DNA from: Rhodobacterales bacterium
Lineage (GTDB): Bacteria; Pseudomonadota; Alphaproteobacteria; Rhodobacterales; Rhodobacteraceae
Length of the DNA: 64,000 bases
Direction: 5' to 3'
Assembly: GCA_009993005.1 (NCBI GenBank)
Contig: JAACUH010000055.1
Coordinates: 1 to 64,000, forward strand
Shown here: piece after piece, positions 19,095-32,387 of the stretch
Position numbering within the stretch: position 1 is the stretch's first letter
Layout of the letters: every line of letters begins with the position of its first letter
Program-made: the position numbers and the translations under genes
Notes under the pieces: model-generated
The model's input: the letters and a program-made list of their open reading frames with translations, nothing else
What the model was told of the DNA's origin: nothing
The model's database searches: none

Positions 19095-20450
19095 ATGACA
19101 CAGACACTCCACATCATCGGCGGCGGCATGGCCGGTTCCGAAGCCGCCTGGCAGGCCGCCTCTTGCGGGATCCCCGTGGTGATCCATGAAATGCGCCCGC
19201 AGGTCGGCACCTTTGCCCACCGGACCGGCGATCTGGCGGAAATGGTCTGCTCGAATTCCTTCCGTTCGGACGATGATGAGCAGAATGCCGTGGGCCTGCT
19301 GCATTGGGAAATGCGTGCGGCCGGCGGCCTGATCATGGAGATGGCGACCCGCCACCGCCTGCCTGCGGGCGGTGCGCTGGCCGTTGACCGCGATGCCTTT
19401 GCCCGCGACGTGACCGCCCGCCTGCGGGCGCATCCGCTGGTGACCGTGACCGGCGAAGAGGTGACCGCCCTGCCCGAGACCGGGCAGTGGATCATCGCCA
19501 CCGGCCCGCTCACCTCTGGCGCGCTGGCCGAGGCGATCCGGGCCGAGACCGGAGCCGAGGCGCTCGCCTTTTTCGACGCCATCGCCCCCATCGTGCATGC
19601 CGACACGATCGACATGTCCGTCGCCTGGCGCCAGTCGCGCTATGACAAGGGCGAAACCGAGGACGATCGCACCGCCTATATCAACTGCCCGATGACGCGC
19701 GACCAATACGAGGCCTTCATCGACGCGCTGCTCACCGCCGACAAGACCACCTTTCACGAAGGCGAGACCGCCGGCTATTTCGACGGCTGCCTGCCGATTG
19801 AGGTGATGGCCGAACGCGGCCGCGAGACGCTGCGTTTTGGCCCGATGAAGCCCATCGGCCTGACCAATGCGCATGCGCCCGCGGTCAAGCCCTATGCCGT
19901 CGTGCAACTGCGCCGCGACAATGCGCTGGGGACGCTCTACAATATCGTGGGTTTCCAGACCAAGATGAAGTATGGCGCGCAAAAATCTGTTTTTAAAACG
20001 ATTCCCGGTCTCGAGCAGGCCGAGTTCGCGCGCCTTGGCGGGATCCACCGCAATACATTCATCAATTCGCCCACCCTGCTCGATGCGCAGATGCGGCTGC
20101 GCTCGCGCCCGCATATCCGCTTTGCCGGGCAGATCACCGGGGTCGAAGGCTATGTCGAAAGCGCCGCCATGGGCCTGCTGGCCGGGCGCATGGCCGTGGC
20201 CGGGATGCAGGGCGCGCCCCTGCCGCCGGTCCCCGCCACCACCGCCATGGGCGCGCTGGTGCATCACATCACCGGCGGGGCGGAGGCAAAGAGCTTTCAG
20301 CCGATGAACGTCAACTTCGGCCTTTTCCCCCCCATCGACGCGCGCGGCGGCCGCCGCGGCCGCAAGGACCGCTACAAGGCCTATACCGACCGCGCCAAGG
20401 CCGACTGGCTGGCCTGGCTGGGTGACGGGGCGCGCGCTGCGGCCGAATGA
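19095..20450 (+). CDS. trmFO: Methylenetetrahydrofolate-tRNA-(uracil-5-)-methyltransferase TrmFO
   Basis: Uses methylene-THF and FAD to make ribothymidine at tRNA position 54. The 451-residue product starts with the FAD loop [29 protein letters not shown] and [14 protein letters not shown] hold cysteines at family positions, and [12 protein letters not shown] is a strong TrmFO signature. Its stop overlaps the gluQRS start (ATGA), which places two tRNA-modification genes in one unit. Confidence 0.96.
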   Translation: MTQTLHIIGGGMAGSEAAWQAASCGIPVVIHEMRPQVGTFAHRTGDLAEMVCSNSFRSDDDEQNAVGLLHWEMRAAGGLIMEMATRHRLPAGGALAVDRDAFARDVTARLRAHPLVTVTGEEVTALPETGQWIIATGPLTSGALAEAIRAETGAEALAFFDAIAPIVHADTIDMSVAWRQSRYDKGETEDDRTAYINCPMTRDQYEAFIDALLTADKTTFHEGETAGYFDGCLPIEVMAERGRETLRFGPMKPIGLTNAHAPAVKPYAVVQLRRDNALGTLYNIVGFQTKMKYGAQKSVFKTIPGLEQAEFARLGGIHRNTFINSPTLLDAQMRLRSRPHIRFAGQITGVEGYVESAAMGLLAGRMAVAGMQGAPLPPVPATTAMGALVHHITGGAEAKSFQPMNVNFGLFPPIDARGGRRGRKDRYKAYTDRAKADWLAWLGDGARAAAE

Positions 20451-21292
20451 TCACCCGCTTCGCCCCTTCGCCCACGGGGCGGCTGCACCTCGGCCACGCG
20501 TTCTCCGCGCTGACCGGCCATGACCGCGCCCGCGCGGCCGGCGGGCGGTTCCTGCTGCGGATCGAAGACACCGACCGCGCCCGCTGCCGCCCGGACTATG
20601 AGGCCGCAATCCACGACGACCTTGCCTGGCTCGGCCTCACATGGGAGACGCCCGTCCGCCGCCAGTCGGACCACCTGGCCGCGTATGACGCCGCTCTGGA
20701 CCGGCTGATCGCACAGGGCCTCTGCTACCCCTGCGGCTGCACGCGGGCCGACATCCACGCCGCCCTCTGCGCCCCGCAAGAGGGCGTGACCCACCTGCCG
20801 CCCGATGGCGCGGTCTATCCCGGCACCTGTCGAAACCGCCCGATGGCCGACCGCAGGCCCGGCGACGCGATCCGCATCGACCTCGCGCGCGCCCTCGCCG
20901 CGGCCCCTTCCCACCTGCCCTTCATCGAAACCGGGCCGGAACGGATGGGCCGCCACCGCCTCGATCCCGCACATATGCTGGCCACGATCGGCGATGTGGT
21001 TCTCGCCCGCAAGGACATCGGCGCCGCCGCCTACCACCTCTGCGTCGTGGTAGATGACGCGCAACAGGGCATCACAGAGGTCACGCGCGGCATGGACCTG
21101 TTTGACGCGACCCCGGTCCATGTCCTGCTGCAGGCCCTTCTGGGCCTGCCCACGCCCCTCTACCACCATCACCGCCTGATCCGCGACGCCGCCGGCAAGC
21201 GGCTTGCCAAGCGTGACGATGCCCGCGCCATCGCGACCTACCGTGCCGCCGGCGCCACCCCGGCCGATATCCGCCGGATGGTGGGTCTGTAA
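20447..21292 (+). CDS. gluQ: Glutamyl-Q tRNA(Asp) synthetase
   Basis: A 281-residue truncated relative of glutamyl-tRNA synthetase that attaches glutamate to queuosine in tRNA(Asp). The HIGH-type motif is [11 protein letters not shown] near residues 6-16, and the KMSKS-type loop is [10 protein letters not shown] near 249. The anticodon-binding domain of GltX is absent, as expected. The CYPCGC segment near residue 96 fits the zinc site. It overlaps trmFO by 4 nt. Confidence 0.92.
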   Translation: MITRFAPSPTGRLHLGHAFSALTGHDRARAAGGRFLLRIEDTDRARCRPDYEAAIHDDLAWLGLTWETPVRRQSDHLAAYDAALDRLIAQGLCYPCGCTRADIHAALCAPQEGVTHLPPDGAVYPGTCRNRPMADRRPGDAIRIDLARALAAAPSHLPFIETGPERMGRHRLDPAHMLATIGDVVLARKDIGAAAYHLCVVVDDAQQGITEVTRGMDLFDATPVHVLLQALLGLPTPLYHHHRLIRDAAGKRLAKRDDARAIATYRAAGATPADIRRMVGL

Positions 21293-21300
21293 CGTCCCCT

Positions 21301-21334
21301 CCATCTTTTGGCCAAAAATATCCTCGCCGAAGGC
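21301..21334 (-). repeat. Convergent-gap repeat, copy A
   Basis: A roughly 34-bp element between the convergent gluQRS and hisI genes. Read on the minus strand it starts GCCTTCGGCGAGG, then ATATTTTTGGCC and AAAAGATGG. It matches copy B at 51687 in 31 of 34 positions by eye, and the core spacing of copies C and D. Confidence 0.7.
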
Positions 21335-21356
21335 TCCGCCCTGGCAGCAAGCACCG

Positions 21357-21713
21357 TCAGAGGGGTTTGAGGATCTCGATCTCCGCCCCGTCCCGCAGCG
21401 CCGTATAGAAACAGCTTTGCCGTCCGGTATGACAGGCGGGCCCGGTCTGGCGCACGCGCGCGAGCAAGCAGTCACGGTCGCAATCGATGCGCAGTTCGAC
21501 CAGTTTCTGCACATGGCCCGACGTCTCGCCCTTGACCCAGAACGCCTGACGCGAGCGCGACCAATAGGTCACGCGCCCCGTCGCCAGCGTGCGGGCCACG
21601 GCTTGCGCGTTCATCCAGGCCAGCATCAGCACTTCGCCCGATCCGTCGTCCTGCGCGATGACGGGGATCAGTCCGGCTGCGTCATAGTTGAGCGTTGCGG
21701 GGTCAAACGACAT
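21357..21713 (-). CDS. hisI: Phosphoribosyl-AMP cyclohydrolase
   Basis: Third step of histidine synthesis: opens the adenine ring of phosphoribosyl-AMP. The 118-residue product is the stand-alone form without the HisE domain. It has the metal-site text [11 protein letters not shown] and the C-terminal signature [13 protein letters not shown]. The ATG at 21713 gives the normal N-terminus (MSFDPATL). It is divergent from the scaffold-protein gene. Confidence 0.94.
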   Translation of the reverse strand: MSFDPATLNYDAAGLIPVIAQDDGSGEVLMLAWMNAQAVARTLATGRVTYWSRSRQAFWVKGETSGHVQKLVELRIDCDRDCLLARVRQTGPACHTGRQSCFYTALRDGAEIEILKPL

Positions 21714-21780
21714 CGGCGATACCTTTGTGCAGGGGATTGGAGCGTTGTCTAACGCCCCAGGGAACAAAGGGCAAACCGCG

Positions 21781-22233
21781 ATGTCACAGGACAGCGATCT
21801 CATCAAGCTCTACTCGGGCCGCATCCTTGCACTGGCGGCCGACATTCCGCTGACGACCCGCCTGCCCGCACCAGACGCCACCGCGCGGCGGCGTTCGCCG
21901 CTGTGCGGATCGACCGTGACGGTCGATGTGGCCGTCACGGATCGCCGGATCAGCGGTTTCGGCCAGGAGGTCAAGGCCTGCGCGCTGGGTCAGGCGGCGG
22001 CATCCCTGCTCGGCGCGCAGGTCCTTGGCCTGACCGAGGCCCAGATCAGGCGCGGGCGCGACCAGCTCTGGGCGATGCTCAAGGATGGCGGCCCCGCCCC
22101 GGACGCGCCCTTTGACGGGCTTGCGGTGCTCGCCCCCGCGCGCGACTACAAGAACCGTCACGCCTCGATCATGCTTGCCTTTGACGCCACGCTTGAGGCC
22201 CTCGCCGCGACTGCCGCCACGCAGAGCGCCTAA
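21781..22233 (+). CDS. IscU/NifU-like Fe-S cluster assembly scaffold protein
   Basis: A 150-residue protein. It keeps two cysteine sites of the scaffold fold, [11 protein letters not shown] and [15 protein letters not shown]. The third IscU cysteine is replaced in the [16 protein letters not shown] segment, a form known in alphaproteobacterial relatives. Cluster assembly or carrier function is therefore probable but not certain. The start at 21781 follows a clean region; the open frame begins upstream. No suf or isc genes are adjacent. Confidence 0.82.
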   Translation: MSQDSDLIKLYSGRILALAADIPLTTRLPAPDATARRRSPLCGSTVTVDVAVTDRRISGFGQEVKACALGQAAASLLGAQVLGLTEAQIRRGRDQLWAMLKDGGPAPDAPFDGLAVLAPARDYKNRHASIMLAFDATLEALAATAATQSA

Positions 22234-22270
22234 AAAAAACCGCCGCGCATCCGGACAGGGATGGCGGCGG
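22232..22270 (-). terminator. Rho-independent terminator (minus strand)
   Basis: Read on the minus strand, CCGCCGCCATCC pairs with GGATGCGCGGCGG (one bulge) and is followed by eight T residues. It ends transcripts coming from the 40-residue gene at 22416-22538, and overlaps the stop codon of the scaffold gene on the other strand. Confidence 0.8.
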
Positions 22271-22415
22271 CAGGAAGAGCGTTCTCGCGTGGGACCCGCA
22301 TGGCGCAGAGGGGCAGGCAAACCCCGAGCAACCGGATCAGGCAAAAATCCGGCGCAGAACGGTCTTGGGACAGACAGCTGCGCCGCGGCACGAGACGCCG
22401 GGCAGTAAACGGACC
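22271..22415 (-). other. Long 3' untranslated stretch after the 40-residue gene
   Basis: About 145 nt lie between the small gene and its terminator. They contain a CCGGAT/ATCCGG hairpin but no convincing gene. The stretch could be part of a structured 3' UTR or a small RNA. Confidence 0.35.
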
Positions 22416-22538
22416 TCAGAACAGGCTGGGCAGCGACAGGCTCACGACCAGCATCACCACCAAGGACGCCGCGCCAAGCGCATCGGCGATGAGGGTATCG
22501 GCGGAACGCCGGATCGCGGTCTGGATGTCCTTGGCCAT
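22416..22538 (-). CDS. 40-residue single-span membrane protein behind an SOS box
   Basis: The ATG at 22538 opens a 40-residue frame ending in TGA at 22416, behind an AGCGAGG ribosome site. The protein starts MAKDIQTAIRRSADTLIAD, basic and amphipathic. It continues with one hydrophobic segment (about residues 22-39, with LVVMLVVSLSLPSLF at the C-terminus). No named family is recognised. A perfect LexA box lies 62 nt upstream and a strong terminator downstream, so it appears to be its own transcription unit. By analogy with Caulobacter SidA it might be a damage-induced division inhibitor, but that is inference. Confidence 0.7.
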   Translation of the reverse strand: MAKDIQTAIRRSADTLIADALGAASLVVMLVVSLSLPSLF

Positions 22539-22600
22539 GGCAACCTCGCTTTGCTCAGTGGTGTTGCTGCTTTGTTCTCACATTATTAACCCTCTGTAAA

Positions 22601-22615
22601 GAACTTTATGAGAAC
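22601..22615 (-). promoter_or_regulatory. LexA (SOS) box, GTTC-N7-GTTC
   Basis: Read on the minus strand the site is GTTCTCATAAAGTTC, an exact match to the alphaproteobacterial LexA motif. A third GTTC lies just upstream (22622-22625, spacing 6). A TTAATAAT tract at 22582-22589 could be the -10 of the controlled promoter. The site sits between recG and the 40-residue gene. Confidence 0.8.
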
Positions 22616-22642
22616 ATTTGAGAACATGACGGCAAAGCGGGG

Positions 22643-27030
<4,388 letters not shown>

Positions 27031-27045
27031 TCAAGTGATAGGGTC

Positions 27046-27112
27046 AGGTCCCGCGCCCGTCCAGTCCGTGAGTGGTGGAGCCTCTGACAAGTTCAAAGGG
27101 GGCGCGGGACCT
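27046..27112. terminator. Long-armed inverted repeat after ctrA
   Basis: Thirteen-base perfect arms at 27046-27058 and 27100-27112 (AGGTCCCGCGCCC and its complement) flank a 41-nt loop. The right arm reaches the ctrA stop codon. It may end ctrA transcription, but the loop is long and has no T-run. Confidence 0.4.
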
Positions 27113-27828
27113 CAGGCGCCGACGGCAAGCCGTTCGGCGTCGCGCGAGACCGGTTCCGGGTCGCGCAGGACATAGCCGCGGCCCCAGACCGTCTCGATGT
27201 GATTCTCGCCGCCCGTCGCCACGCTGAGCTTTTTGCGCAGCTTGCAGATGAAGACGTCGATGATCTTGAGTTCGGGTTCGTCCATCCCGCCGTAAAGGTG
27301 GTTGAGGAACATTTCCTTGGTCAGAGTGGTGCCCTTGCGCAGCGACAAAAGCTCGAGCATCTGGTATTCCTTGCCGGTCAGATGCACGGGCGTGCCGCCG
27401 ACCTCGACCGTCTTGGCATCAAGATTGACCGAGATGCGGCCGGTGCGGATGACCGATTGCGCATGCCCCTTGGACCGGCGGATGATCGCGTGGATCCGCG
27501 CGACCAGCTCTTCCCGGTGGAAGGGTTTGGTCAGATAGTCATCCGCGCCAAAGCCGAACCCCTTGATCTTGCTCTCGGTTCCGTCATCGCCCGACAGGAT
27601 CAGGATCGGCGTGTCGATCCGGCTGAGGCGCAACTGGCGCAGCACCTCATGGCCGTTCATGTCGGGCAAACCCAGATCGAGCAGGATCAGGTCGTAGTCA
27701 TAGAGTTTGGCAAGGTCGATCCCCTCTTCCCCCATGTCCGTGGCATAGACATTGAGGTTGGCATGGGTCAGCATCATTTCGATGCTTCTCGATGTGGTCG
27801 GATCGTCTTCTACGAGCAGCACACGCAT
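27112..27828 (-). CDS. ctrA: Cell-cycle response regulator CtrA
   Basis: OmpR-family master regulator of alphaproteobacteria that controls motility, division and, in Rhodobacterales, gene transfer agent and quorum-linked genes. The 238-residue product has the receiver acidic pocket EDD (7-9), phospho-acceptor D51 ([13 protein letters not shown]), K near 104 ([11 protein letters not shown]), and a winged-helix domain ending [14 protein letters not shown]. The C-terminus is ERLAVGA rather than the double-alanine tail used for ClpXP turnover in Caulobacter. A CtrA-type site lies just upstream, suggesting autoregulation. Confidence 0.97.
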   Translation of the reverse strand: MRVLLVEDDPTTSRSIEMMLTHANLNVYATDMGEEGIDLAKLYDYDLILLDLGLPDMNGHEVLRQLRLSRIDTPILILSGDDGTESKIKGFGFGADDYLTKPFHREELVARIHAIIRRSKGHAQSVIRTGRISVNLDAKTVEVGGTPVHLTGKEYQMLELLSLRKGTTLTKEMFLNHLYGGMDEPELKIIDVFICKLRKKLSVATGGENHIETVWGRGYVLRDPEPVSRDAERLAVGA

Positions 27829-27875
27829 CCCAGGTCTCCGTTCTATTCAGGCAACCTACCCTAGGCGCAGAATGG

Positions 27876-27890
27876 TTAACCACTCGTTAC
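27876..27890. promoter_or_regulatory. CtrA-box-like site upstream of ctrA
   Basis: TTAA-N7-TTAC, one base from the consensus TTAA-N7-TTAA. It is centred about 55 nt before the ctrA start, between ctrA and sciP, so it could mediate autoregulation. Confidence 0.6.
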
Positions 27891-27917
27891 CCATGATGAC
27901 AAGTTTTGCACCTCTAC

Positions 27918-28196
27918 CTATGGTTGTCTATACTTCTGTAGCGCCGTGGCCCGCAACGCCGCCTCGCCATGGCGTTCGACGGCCGTTTCCCATTCGTGAA
28001 ACTCATCCTCGGACAACCCATAGCTTTCGAGGGCATGGGCCCGCGAGATCAGCCCCGCGGACACCGCACGCACCACGGCGGCCTTGCGCGACGCCACCCA
28101 GCGCCGCGTGTTTTCTGGCGGCAGGTCGGCGCGTGTCATCATCGACCCGTCCGGCAGCCTGACGGACCGCGGCCCGTCGATCTTGCGCAAATACAT
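27918..28196 (-). CDS. sciP: SciP-type CtrA inhibitor (DUF1153)
   Basis: A 92-residue helix-turn-helix protein. RLPDGSMMTRADLPPENTRRWVASRKAAV (split: RADLPPENTRRW, VASRKAAVVRAV) and LSEDEFHEWETAVERHG match the DUF1153 family. In Caulobacter this family, as SciP, binds CtrA and blocks its activation of target promoters. Position immediately upstream of ctrA on the same strand supports the assignment. The two genes are separated by 89 nt that hold the CtrA-like box. Confidence 0.9.
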   Translation of the reverse strand: MYLRKIDGPRSVRLPDGSMMTRADLPPENTRRWVASRKAAVVRAVSAGLISRAHALESYGLSEDEFHEWETAVERHGEAALRATALQKYRQP

Positions 28197-28271
28197 CTCT
28201 CACCCCTCTCGTGAAGTCACTTGCAAGGCGGACTCTGGCGGCCGGGGTTTAAGGAGCGGTGAAACATCCTC

Positions 28272-28299
28272 TTGAGACTGCATCGCATTTTCCTATATT
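28272..28299 (+). promoter_or_regulatory. Candidate promoter for mnmA
   Basis: TTGAGA at 28272-28277 and TATATT at 28294-28299 are separated by 16 nt, about 33 nt before the mnmA ATG. Pattern match only. Confidence 0.5.
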
Positions 28300-28332
28300 G
28301 CTGGATAGCTTACCAGACAGGACGCCTCCCCC

Positions 28333-29472
28333 ATGCCGCTCGACACCACGCTCAATTCGCTGGGCCTGCCCAAGCCGCCCGCACAGACGCGGGTCGTGGT
28401 GGCCATGTCGGGCGGCGTGGACAGTTCGGTCGTGGCGGCCCTGCTCGCGGACGAGGGCTATGACGTGGTGGGCGTCACGCTGCAGCTGTATGACCACGGC
28501 GCGGCGCTGGCGAAAAAGGGCGCCTGCTGTGCCGGCCGCGACATCCACGACGCGCGGCGCGTGGCCGAGGCGATGGGCTTTCCCCATTACGTGCTCGACT
28601 ACGAGAACACCTTTCGCGAAGCCGTGATGGACGAGTTTGCCGACAGCTACCTTGCCGGCGCGACGCCGGTGCCCTGTATCCGCTGCAACGAGCGGGTGAA
28701 GTTCAAGGACCTGCTCGAGACAGCGCGCGACCTCGATGCGGATTGCATGGCAACGGGCCATTACATCCAGCGCAAGCTCGGCGCAGCGGGGGCAGAGCTT
28801 CACCGCGCGGCCGACCCGGTGCGTGACCAGTCCTATTTCCTGTTCTCCACCACCCGCCAACAGCTTGATTTCCTGCGCTTTCCGCTGGGGCATCTGGTGT
28901 CGAAGGCCGAAACTCGCGCGCTGGCCGCGCGCTATGGCCTGCCGGTCGCGGACAAGCCCGACAGCCAGGACATCTGTTTCGTGCCGAACGGCAACTATGC
29001 CAGCGTGATCGAAAAGCTGCGCCCCGGCGCGGCGGAACCGGGCGAGATCGTGGACCCGGAGGGGCGCGTTCTGGGGCAGCATGCGGGTATCATCCACTAC
29101 ACGATCGGGCAGCGGCGCGGGCTTGGCATCGGGGGGCTTGCCGACCCGCTCTATGTCGTGAGGCTCGATGTCGCGCGGCGGCAGGTGGTGGTGGGCCCCA
29201 AGGAGATGCTCGCGACCCGGCATGTGCCGCTGCGCGAGGTCAACTGGCTGGGCGACGGCGGCTTTGCCAGCGCCGGACCCCGCGAGATCGCGGTCAAGGT
29301 GCGGTCAACCAAGCCACCGATCCCGGCGATCCTGCGGCCACTGTCGGAGACCGAGGCCGAGGTCGAATTGCTGGTGGCCGAGGAAGGCGTGTCGCCCGGG
29401 CAGGCCTGCGTATTCTACGCGCCCGAGGGGGGCCGCGTGCTGGGCGGCGGCTGGATCTGGGCAGGGCGCTGA
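28333..29472 (+). CDS. mnmA: tRNA-specific 2-thiouridylase MnmA
   Basis: Puts sulfur on U34 of Glu, Gln and Lys tRNAs. The 379-residue product has the PP-loop [13 protein letters not shown] near residues 27-39. Catalytic cysteines are in [14 protein letters not shown] (first) and [11 protein letters not shown] (second). The [11 protein letters not shown] segment and C-terminal barrel are typical. Transcription converges on lpxB. Confidence 0.96.
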   Translation: MPLDTTLNSLGLPKPPAQTRVVVAMSGGVDSSVVAALLADEGYDVVGVTLQLYDHGAALAKKGACCAGRDIHDARRVAEAMGFPHYVLDYENTFREAVMDEFADSYLAGATPVPCIRCNERVKFKDLLETARDLDADCMATGHYIQRKLGAAGAELHRAADPVRDQSYFLFSTTRQQLDFLRFPLGHLVSKAETRALAARYGLPVADKPDSQDICFVPNGNYASVIEKLRPGAAEPGEIVDPEGRVLGQHAGIIHYTIGQRRGLGIGGLADPLYVVRLDVARRQVVVGPKEMLATRHVPLREVNWLGDGGFASAGPREIAVKVRSTKPPIPAILRPLSETEAEVELLVAEEGVSPGQACVFYAPEGGRVLGGGWIWAGR

Positions 29473-29508
29473 GCCGGCGCTGAGCCTCGGCTGTTGCGCG
29501 GGGTTTTT

Positions 29509-29542
29509 ACGGTGGATTTGAGTATTTTCAGCACAGAGAAGC
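29509..29542 (+). repeat. Convergent-gap repeat, copy C
   Basis: Same element class as copy D at 60443. The core GAGTATTT followed by GCACAGAGAAGC has the same length in both. It lies between the convergent mnmA and lpxB genes and overlaps the last codons of lpxB. The 5' GCCTCCGGC part is less conserved here. Confidence 0.55.
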
Positions 29543-30685
29543 GGGGAGCCGCGCGAGAATGGCGCGCGCGGCGCGCAAACCCGGCGGTGCATCGCCCTGC
29601 CCCAGCCGCTGCATGGTGAGGGCGAGCGCGGCGGACTGCGCCTGTGGCGCGGCGAGCGTGGCGCAGATGGCATCCGCGATGGGACCGGGCCGGCAGCGCG
29701 CGCCGATGAATTCGGGCACCACACGGGTATCGCTCACCAGATTGACCAGCGTCACGGTATCGACCAGCAGCATGCGGGAAATGATCTGCCGGCTGATCCA
29801 GCCCATGTCATAGGCGATCACCATCGGCGTGCCGGCGGCTGCAAGTTCGAGCGAGACGGTGCCGGAGGCCGCAAGCGCCACATCGGCGGCGCGAAAGGCG
29901 GCGCGTTTGGTGGTGGCGGCGTCGGGTGCTGCGGGGTCGAGCAGCAGCGGCATGACAGGCCAGTCGGCGGTGAGGCGGCGCACCAGTCTGGCGACAGGCG
30001 CGGCCATCGGCAGCACCACGCGCGCATCGGGGTGGTGCTGTGCCACCTGCGCCAGCGCCGCGCCAAAGCGGCTGGCGAGGCGCGTCACCTCGCCCTGTCG
30101 CGAGCCGGGCAGGGCAAGGATCAGCGGCGCGTCGCCCATGCCATGGGCCGCGCGGAACGCCTGCGCCTCGGCCGGCGACGCCTGCGGATCGGCCACGACG
30201 GGGTGGCCGACAAAGTCGCAGTCCATGCCGGCGGCCTGCATATAGGGCGGCTCGAACGGGAAAAGCGCCAGCACATGGTCGATATGGCGCGCCATTTTCG
30301 CCGCGCGCCCCGGGCGCCACGCCCAGACGGTAGGTGCGACGTAATGCACGCAGCGGATGGGCCGCGCGGCCTTGACACGGCGGGCCACGCGCAGGCAGAA
30401 GTCCGGGCTGTCGATGGTGAGCAGGATGTCGGGCGCGGTGGCGATCACGGCCTCTGCCGTCTCTGCGATCCGGCGTTTGAGCGCGCGGTATTTCGGCAGG
30501 ATCTCGGCCAGGCCCATGACGCTGAGCTCATCCATCGGGAAGCGGCTGACGAGCCCTTCGCGCGTCATCAGCGGGCCGCCGATGCCGTCAAAGGTCACGC
30601 CGGGACACAGCGCGCGCAGACCCGTCATGACCGCTTGCCCCAGTCTGTCACCCGAGGGCTCGCCCGCGATCACGAATACCCTCAT
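29528..30685 (-). CDS. lpxB: Lipid-A-disaccharide synthase LpxB
   Basis: Joins UDP-2,3-diacylglucosamine and lipid X to the lipid A disaccharide. The 385-residue product begins MRVFVIAGEPSGDRLG, and carries YVAPTVWAWRPGRA, DFVGHPVV, ALPGSRQGEV and SGTVSLELAAAGTPMV, all LpxB signatures. The ATG at 30685 overlaps the lpxI stop (ATGA). It is the last gene of the long minus-strand envelope cluster. Confidence 0.96.
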   Translation of the reverse strand: MRVFVIAGEPSGDRLGQAVMTGLRALCPGVTFDGIGGPLMTREGLVSRFPMDELSVMGLAEILPKYRALKRRIAETAEAVIATAPDILLTIDSPDFCLRVARRVKAARPIRCVHYVAPTVWAWRPGRAAKMARHIDHVLALFPFEPPYMQAAGMDCDFVGHPVVADPQASPAEAQAFRAAHGMGDAPLILALPGSRQGEVTRLASRFGAALAQVAQHHPDARVVLPMAAPVARLVRRLTADWPVMPLLLDPAAPDAATTKRAAFRAADVALAASGTVSLELAAAGTPMVIAYDMGWISRQIISRMLLVDTVTLVNLVSDTRVVPEFIGARCRPGPIADAICATLAAPQAQSAALALTMQRLGQGDAPPGLRAARAILARLPASLC

Positions 30686-31602
30686 GATGTTGGCCGGACC
30701 CAGAGGACCATGTCCCGCGCATCCGCCATGGCGGTGACCTGCGCGGCGTCGATCACCATGACCCCGCCGGCGGCGATCACGATGGCGCAAAGCCCGGCCT
30801 CGGCCGCGCGGATCACCGTTTCGGGGCCGATCACCGGCAGGTCGGCGCGGCGGTCCTGCCCCGGCTTGGGCGCCTTGTAGAGCAGGCCGCCCGCTGCGAT
30901 GCCATGGGACGGCCGGGCTGGCAGCGGGGCGTCGCCCGACAGCCAGTCGGCCCAGCCGCCGATCAGATCGCCGGCGGTATCCACCGCCCAGAGCAGCGGA
31001 TCGGGCGTGGCGCGGGGGCCGGGCGCGCCATCGCGCAGGCTTTGCAGCATCCAGTCGGTGCCGGGGCTTGCTTCGAGCGCCACCACCTGCCCATCCCGCA
31101 CCACGCAGGCCTGACCGATGTCGGCGGCGGCGAGGGCTGCATGGGCGGCCTCGGCGCGGGCGATGTCGCGCAGATGGGCGGCACCGGGGCGCGCGCGGGT
31201 CAGCACGCCGGGGGCGGGCAGCAGCTGTGGCACGATCTCATGCGCGGCGCGGACGGTGAAACCGGCCTCTTCGATGACGGCGATGACCACGCGCAGCGCG
31301 CCGTCGTCGCCCTGCCCCAGCGCCTCCATCAGGCGTGCAACCAGCGGCAGGGTTGCGTCGTCGATGGCGGCCATGTCGATCTGCGGGCGGCGGATCGCAC
31401 CGGCGAGGCAGACCTCGGTCACGCCGCGCGCGCGCAGGGTGGCGAGCAGCGTGCCCAGCGTTTCGATCCGGTAGGACAGGCGCGGCGCGGCGCCGGTGCC
31501 GGTGACGGGAAAGCCCGGCATCTCGCAGATGATCACGTCCCCTCTGCGCGCCGCGACCAGCACGCCGGGCAATGCGCCGGTGCCTGCCAGCAGCGCCAGC
31601 AT
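30682..31602 (-). CDS. lpxI: UDP-2,3-diacylglucosamine pyrophosphatase LpxI
   Basis: Hydrolyses UDP-diacylglucosamine to lipid X in organisms without LpxH. The 306-residue product has the LpxI (DUF1009) text LALLAGTGALPG at the start, and LPVIGPETVIRAAEAGL plus GGVMVID in the C-terminal catalytic domain. It overlaps both neighbours: 1 nt with lpxA (TGATG) and 4 nt with lpxB. Confidence 0.94.
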   Translation of the reverse strand: MLALLAGTGALPGVLVAARRGDVIICEMPGFPVTGTGAAPRLSYRIETLGTLLATLRARGVTEVCLAGAIRRPQIDMAAIDDATLPLVARLMEALGQGDDGALRVVIAVIEEAGFTVRAAHEIVPQLLPAPGVLTRARPGAAHLRDIARAEAAHAALAAADIGQACVVRDGQVVALEASPGTDWMLQSLRDGAPGPRATPDPLLWAVDTAGDLIGGWADWLSGDAPLPARPSHGIAAGGLLYKAPKPGQDRRADLPVIGPETVIRAAEAGLCAIVIAAGGVMVIDAAQVTAMADARDMVLWVRPTS

Positions 31603-32387
31603 CAGACGGGGGTCAGGAACTGGCGGTCGCTGGCACCAAGGATGAAATCGACCATTTCCTGCACATAGGCGCTGTCGCTCTCGGCCTGGAGCCGACGGGC
31701 GCGGTCCTGGAATGCGCCTTCGCCATCCTTGAGCGCCTGGAACGCGGCCCGCAGGGCCATGATGTCGGCGCGGCCGACGCCCTTGCGCTTGAGCCCGACA
31801 AGGTTGAGCCCGTCGAGCCCCCCGCGCGGCCCCTGCACGAGGCCGTGCGGGATCACGTCATGCGTCACCATCGTCACCGCGCCGATGATCGCGCCGCGCC
31901 CGATGCGAACCCATTGATGGATGCCGCAGAGCCCGCCGATGATCACGTCATCCTCGATCACGCAATGCCCCGCCACAGCGGAATTGTTCACCACGATCAC
32001 CCTGTCGCCCACCTGCGCATCATGGGCGATATGGCAGCCCGCCATGAACAGGCCGTCGTCACCGATCCGGGTTTCGCCGCCGCCATGGGCGGTGCCGGTA
32101 TTGATCGTCACATGCTCGCGGATGCGGTTGCGCGCGCCGATGCGCAGGCGGGTCGGCTCGCCGTCATACTTGAGGTCCTGCGGGATCCCGCCGACCACGG
32201 CAAAAGGAAACACCCGACAGTCGGCGCCCAGATGGGTGTCGCCGCAAATCACCACATGCGAGGCAAGATCGACACCCTCCCCCAGCACAACCTGCGCCCC
32301 GATGTGACAAAACGGGCCGATCACGCAGCCGGCGCCGATCTGCGCGCCGGGTTCGATCACCGCAGAGGGGTGGATGCGGGCCTCCAT
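31602..32387 (-). CDS. lpxA: Acyl-ACP:UDP-GlcNAc O-acyltransferase LpxA
   Basis: First step of lipid A synthesis. The 261-residue product is a left-handed beta-helix of hexapeptide repeats (IHPSAVIEPGAQIGAGCVIG onward). MAGCHIAHDAQVGD holds the catalytic histidine, and GLNLVGLKRKG is the C-terminal signature. The ATG at 32387 overlaps the fabZ stop by 1 nt (TGATG), as the lpxI start overlaps its own stop. Confidence 0.96.
   Translation of the reverse strand: MEARIHPSAVIEPGAQIGAGCVIGPFCHIGAQVVLGEGVDLASHVVICGDTHLGADCRVFPFAVVGGIPQDLKYDGEPTRLRIGARNRIREHVTINTGTAHGGGETRIGDDGLFMAGCHIAHDAQVGDRVIVVNNSAVAGHCVIEDDVIIGGLCGIHQWVRIGRGAIIGAVTMVTHDVIPHGLVQGPRGGLDGLNLVGLKRKGVGRADIMALRAAFQALKDGEGAFQDRARRLQAESDSAYVQEMVDFILGASDRQFLTPV

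Noticed and set aside
22261-22599. A 112-residue plus-strand frame in the gap between the scaffold protein and recG
   Set aside because: No ribosome site and no recognisable protein. The opposite strand carries the 40-residue gene with SOS box and terminator.
22612-22625. Second GTTC pair at spacing 6 as another LexA box
   Set aside because: Spacing differs from the required seven; it may help binding but is not a full site.
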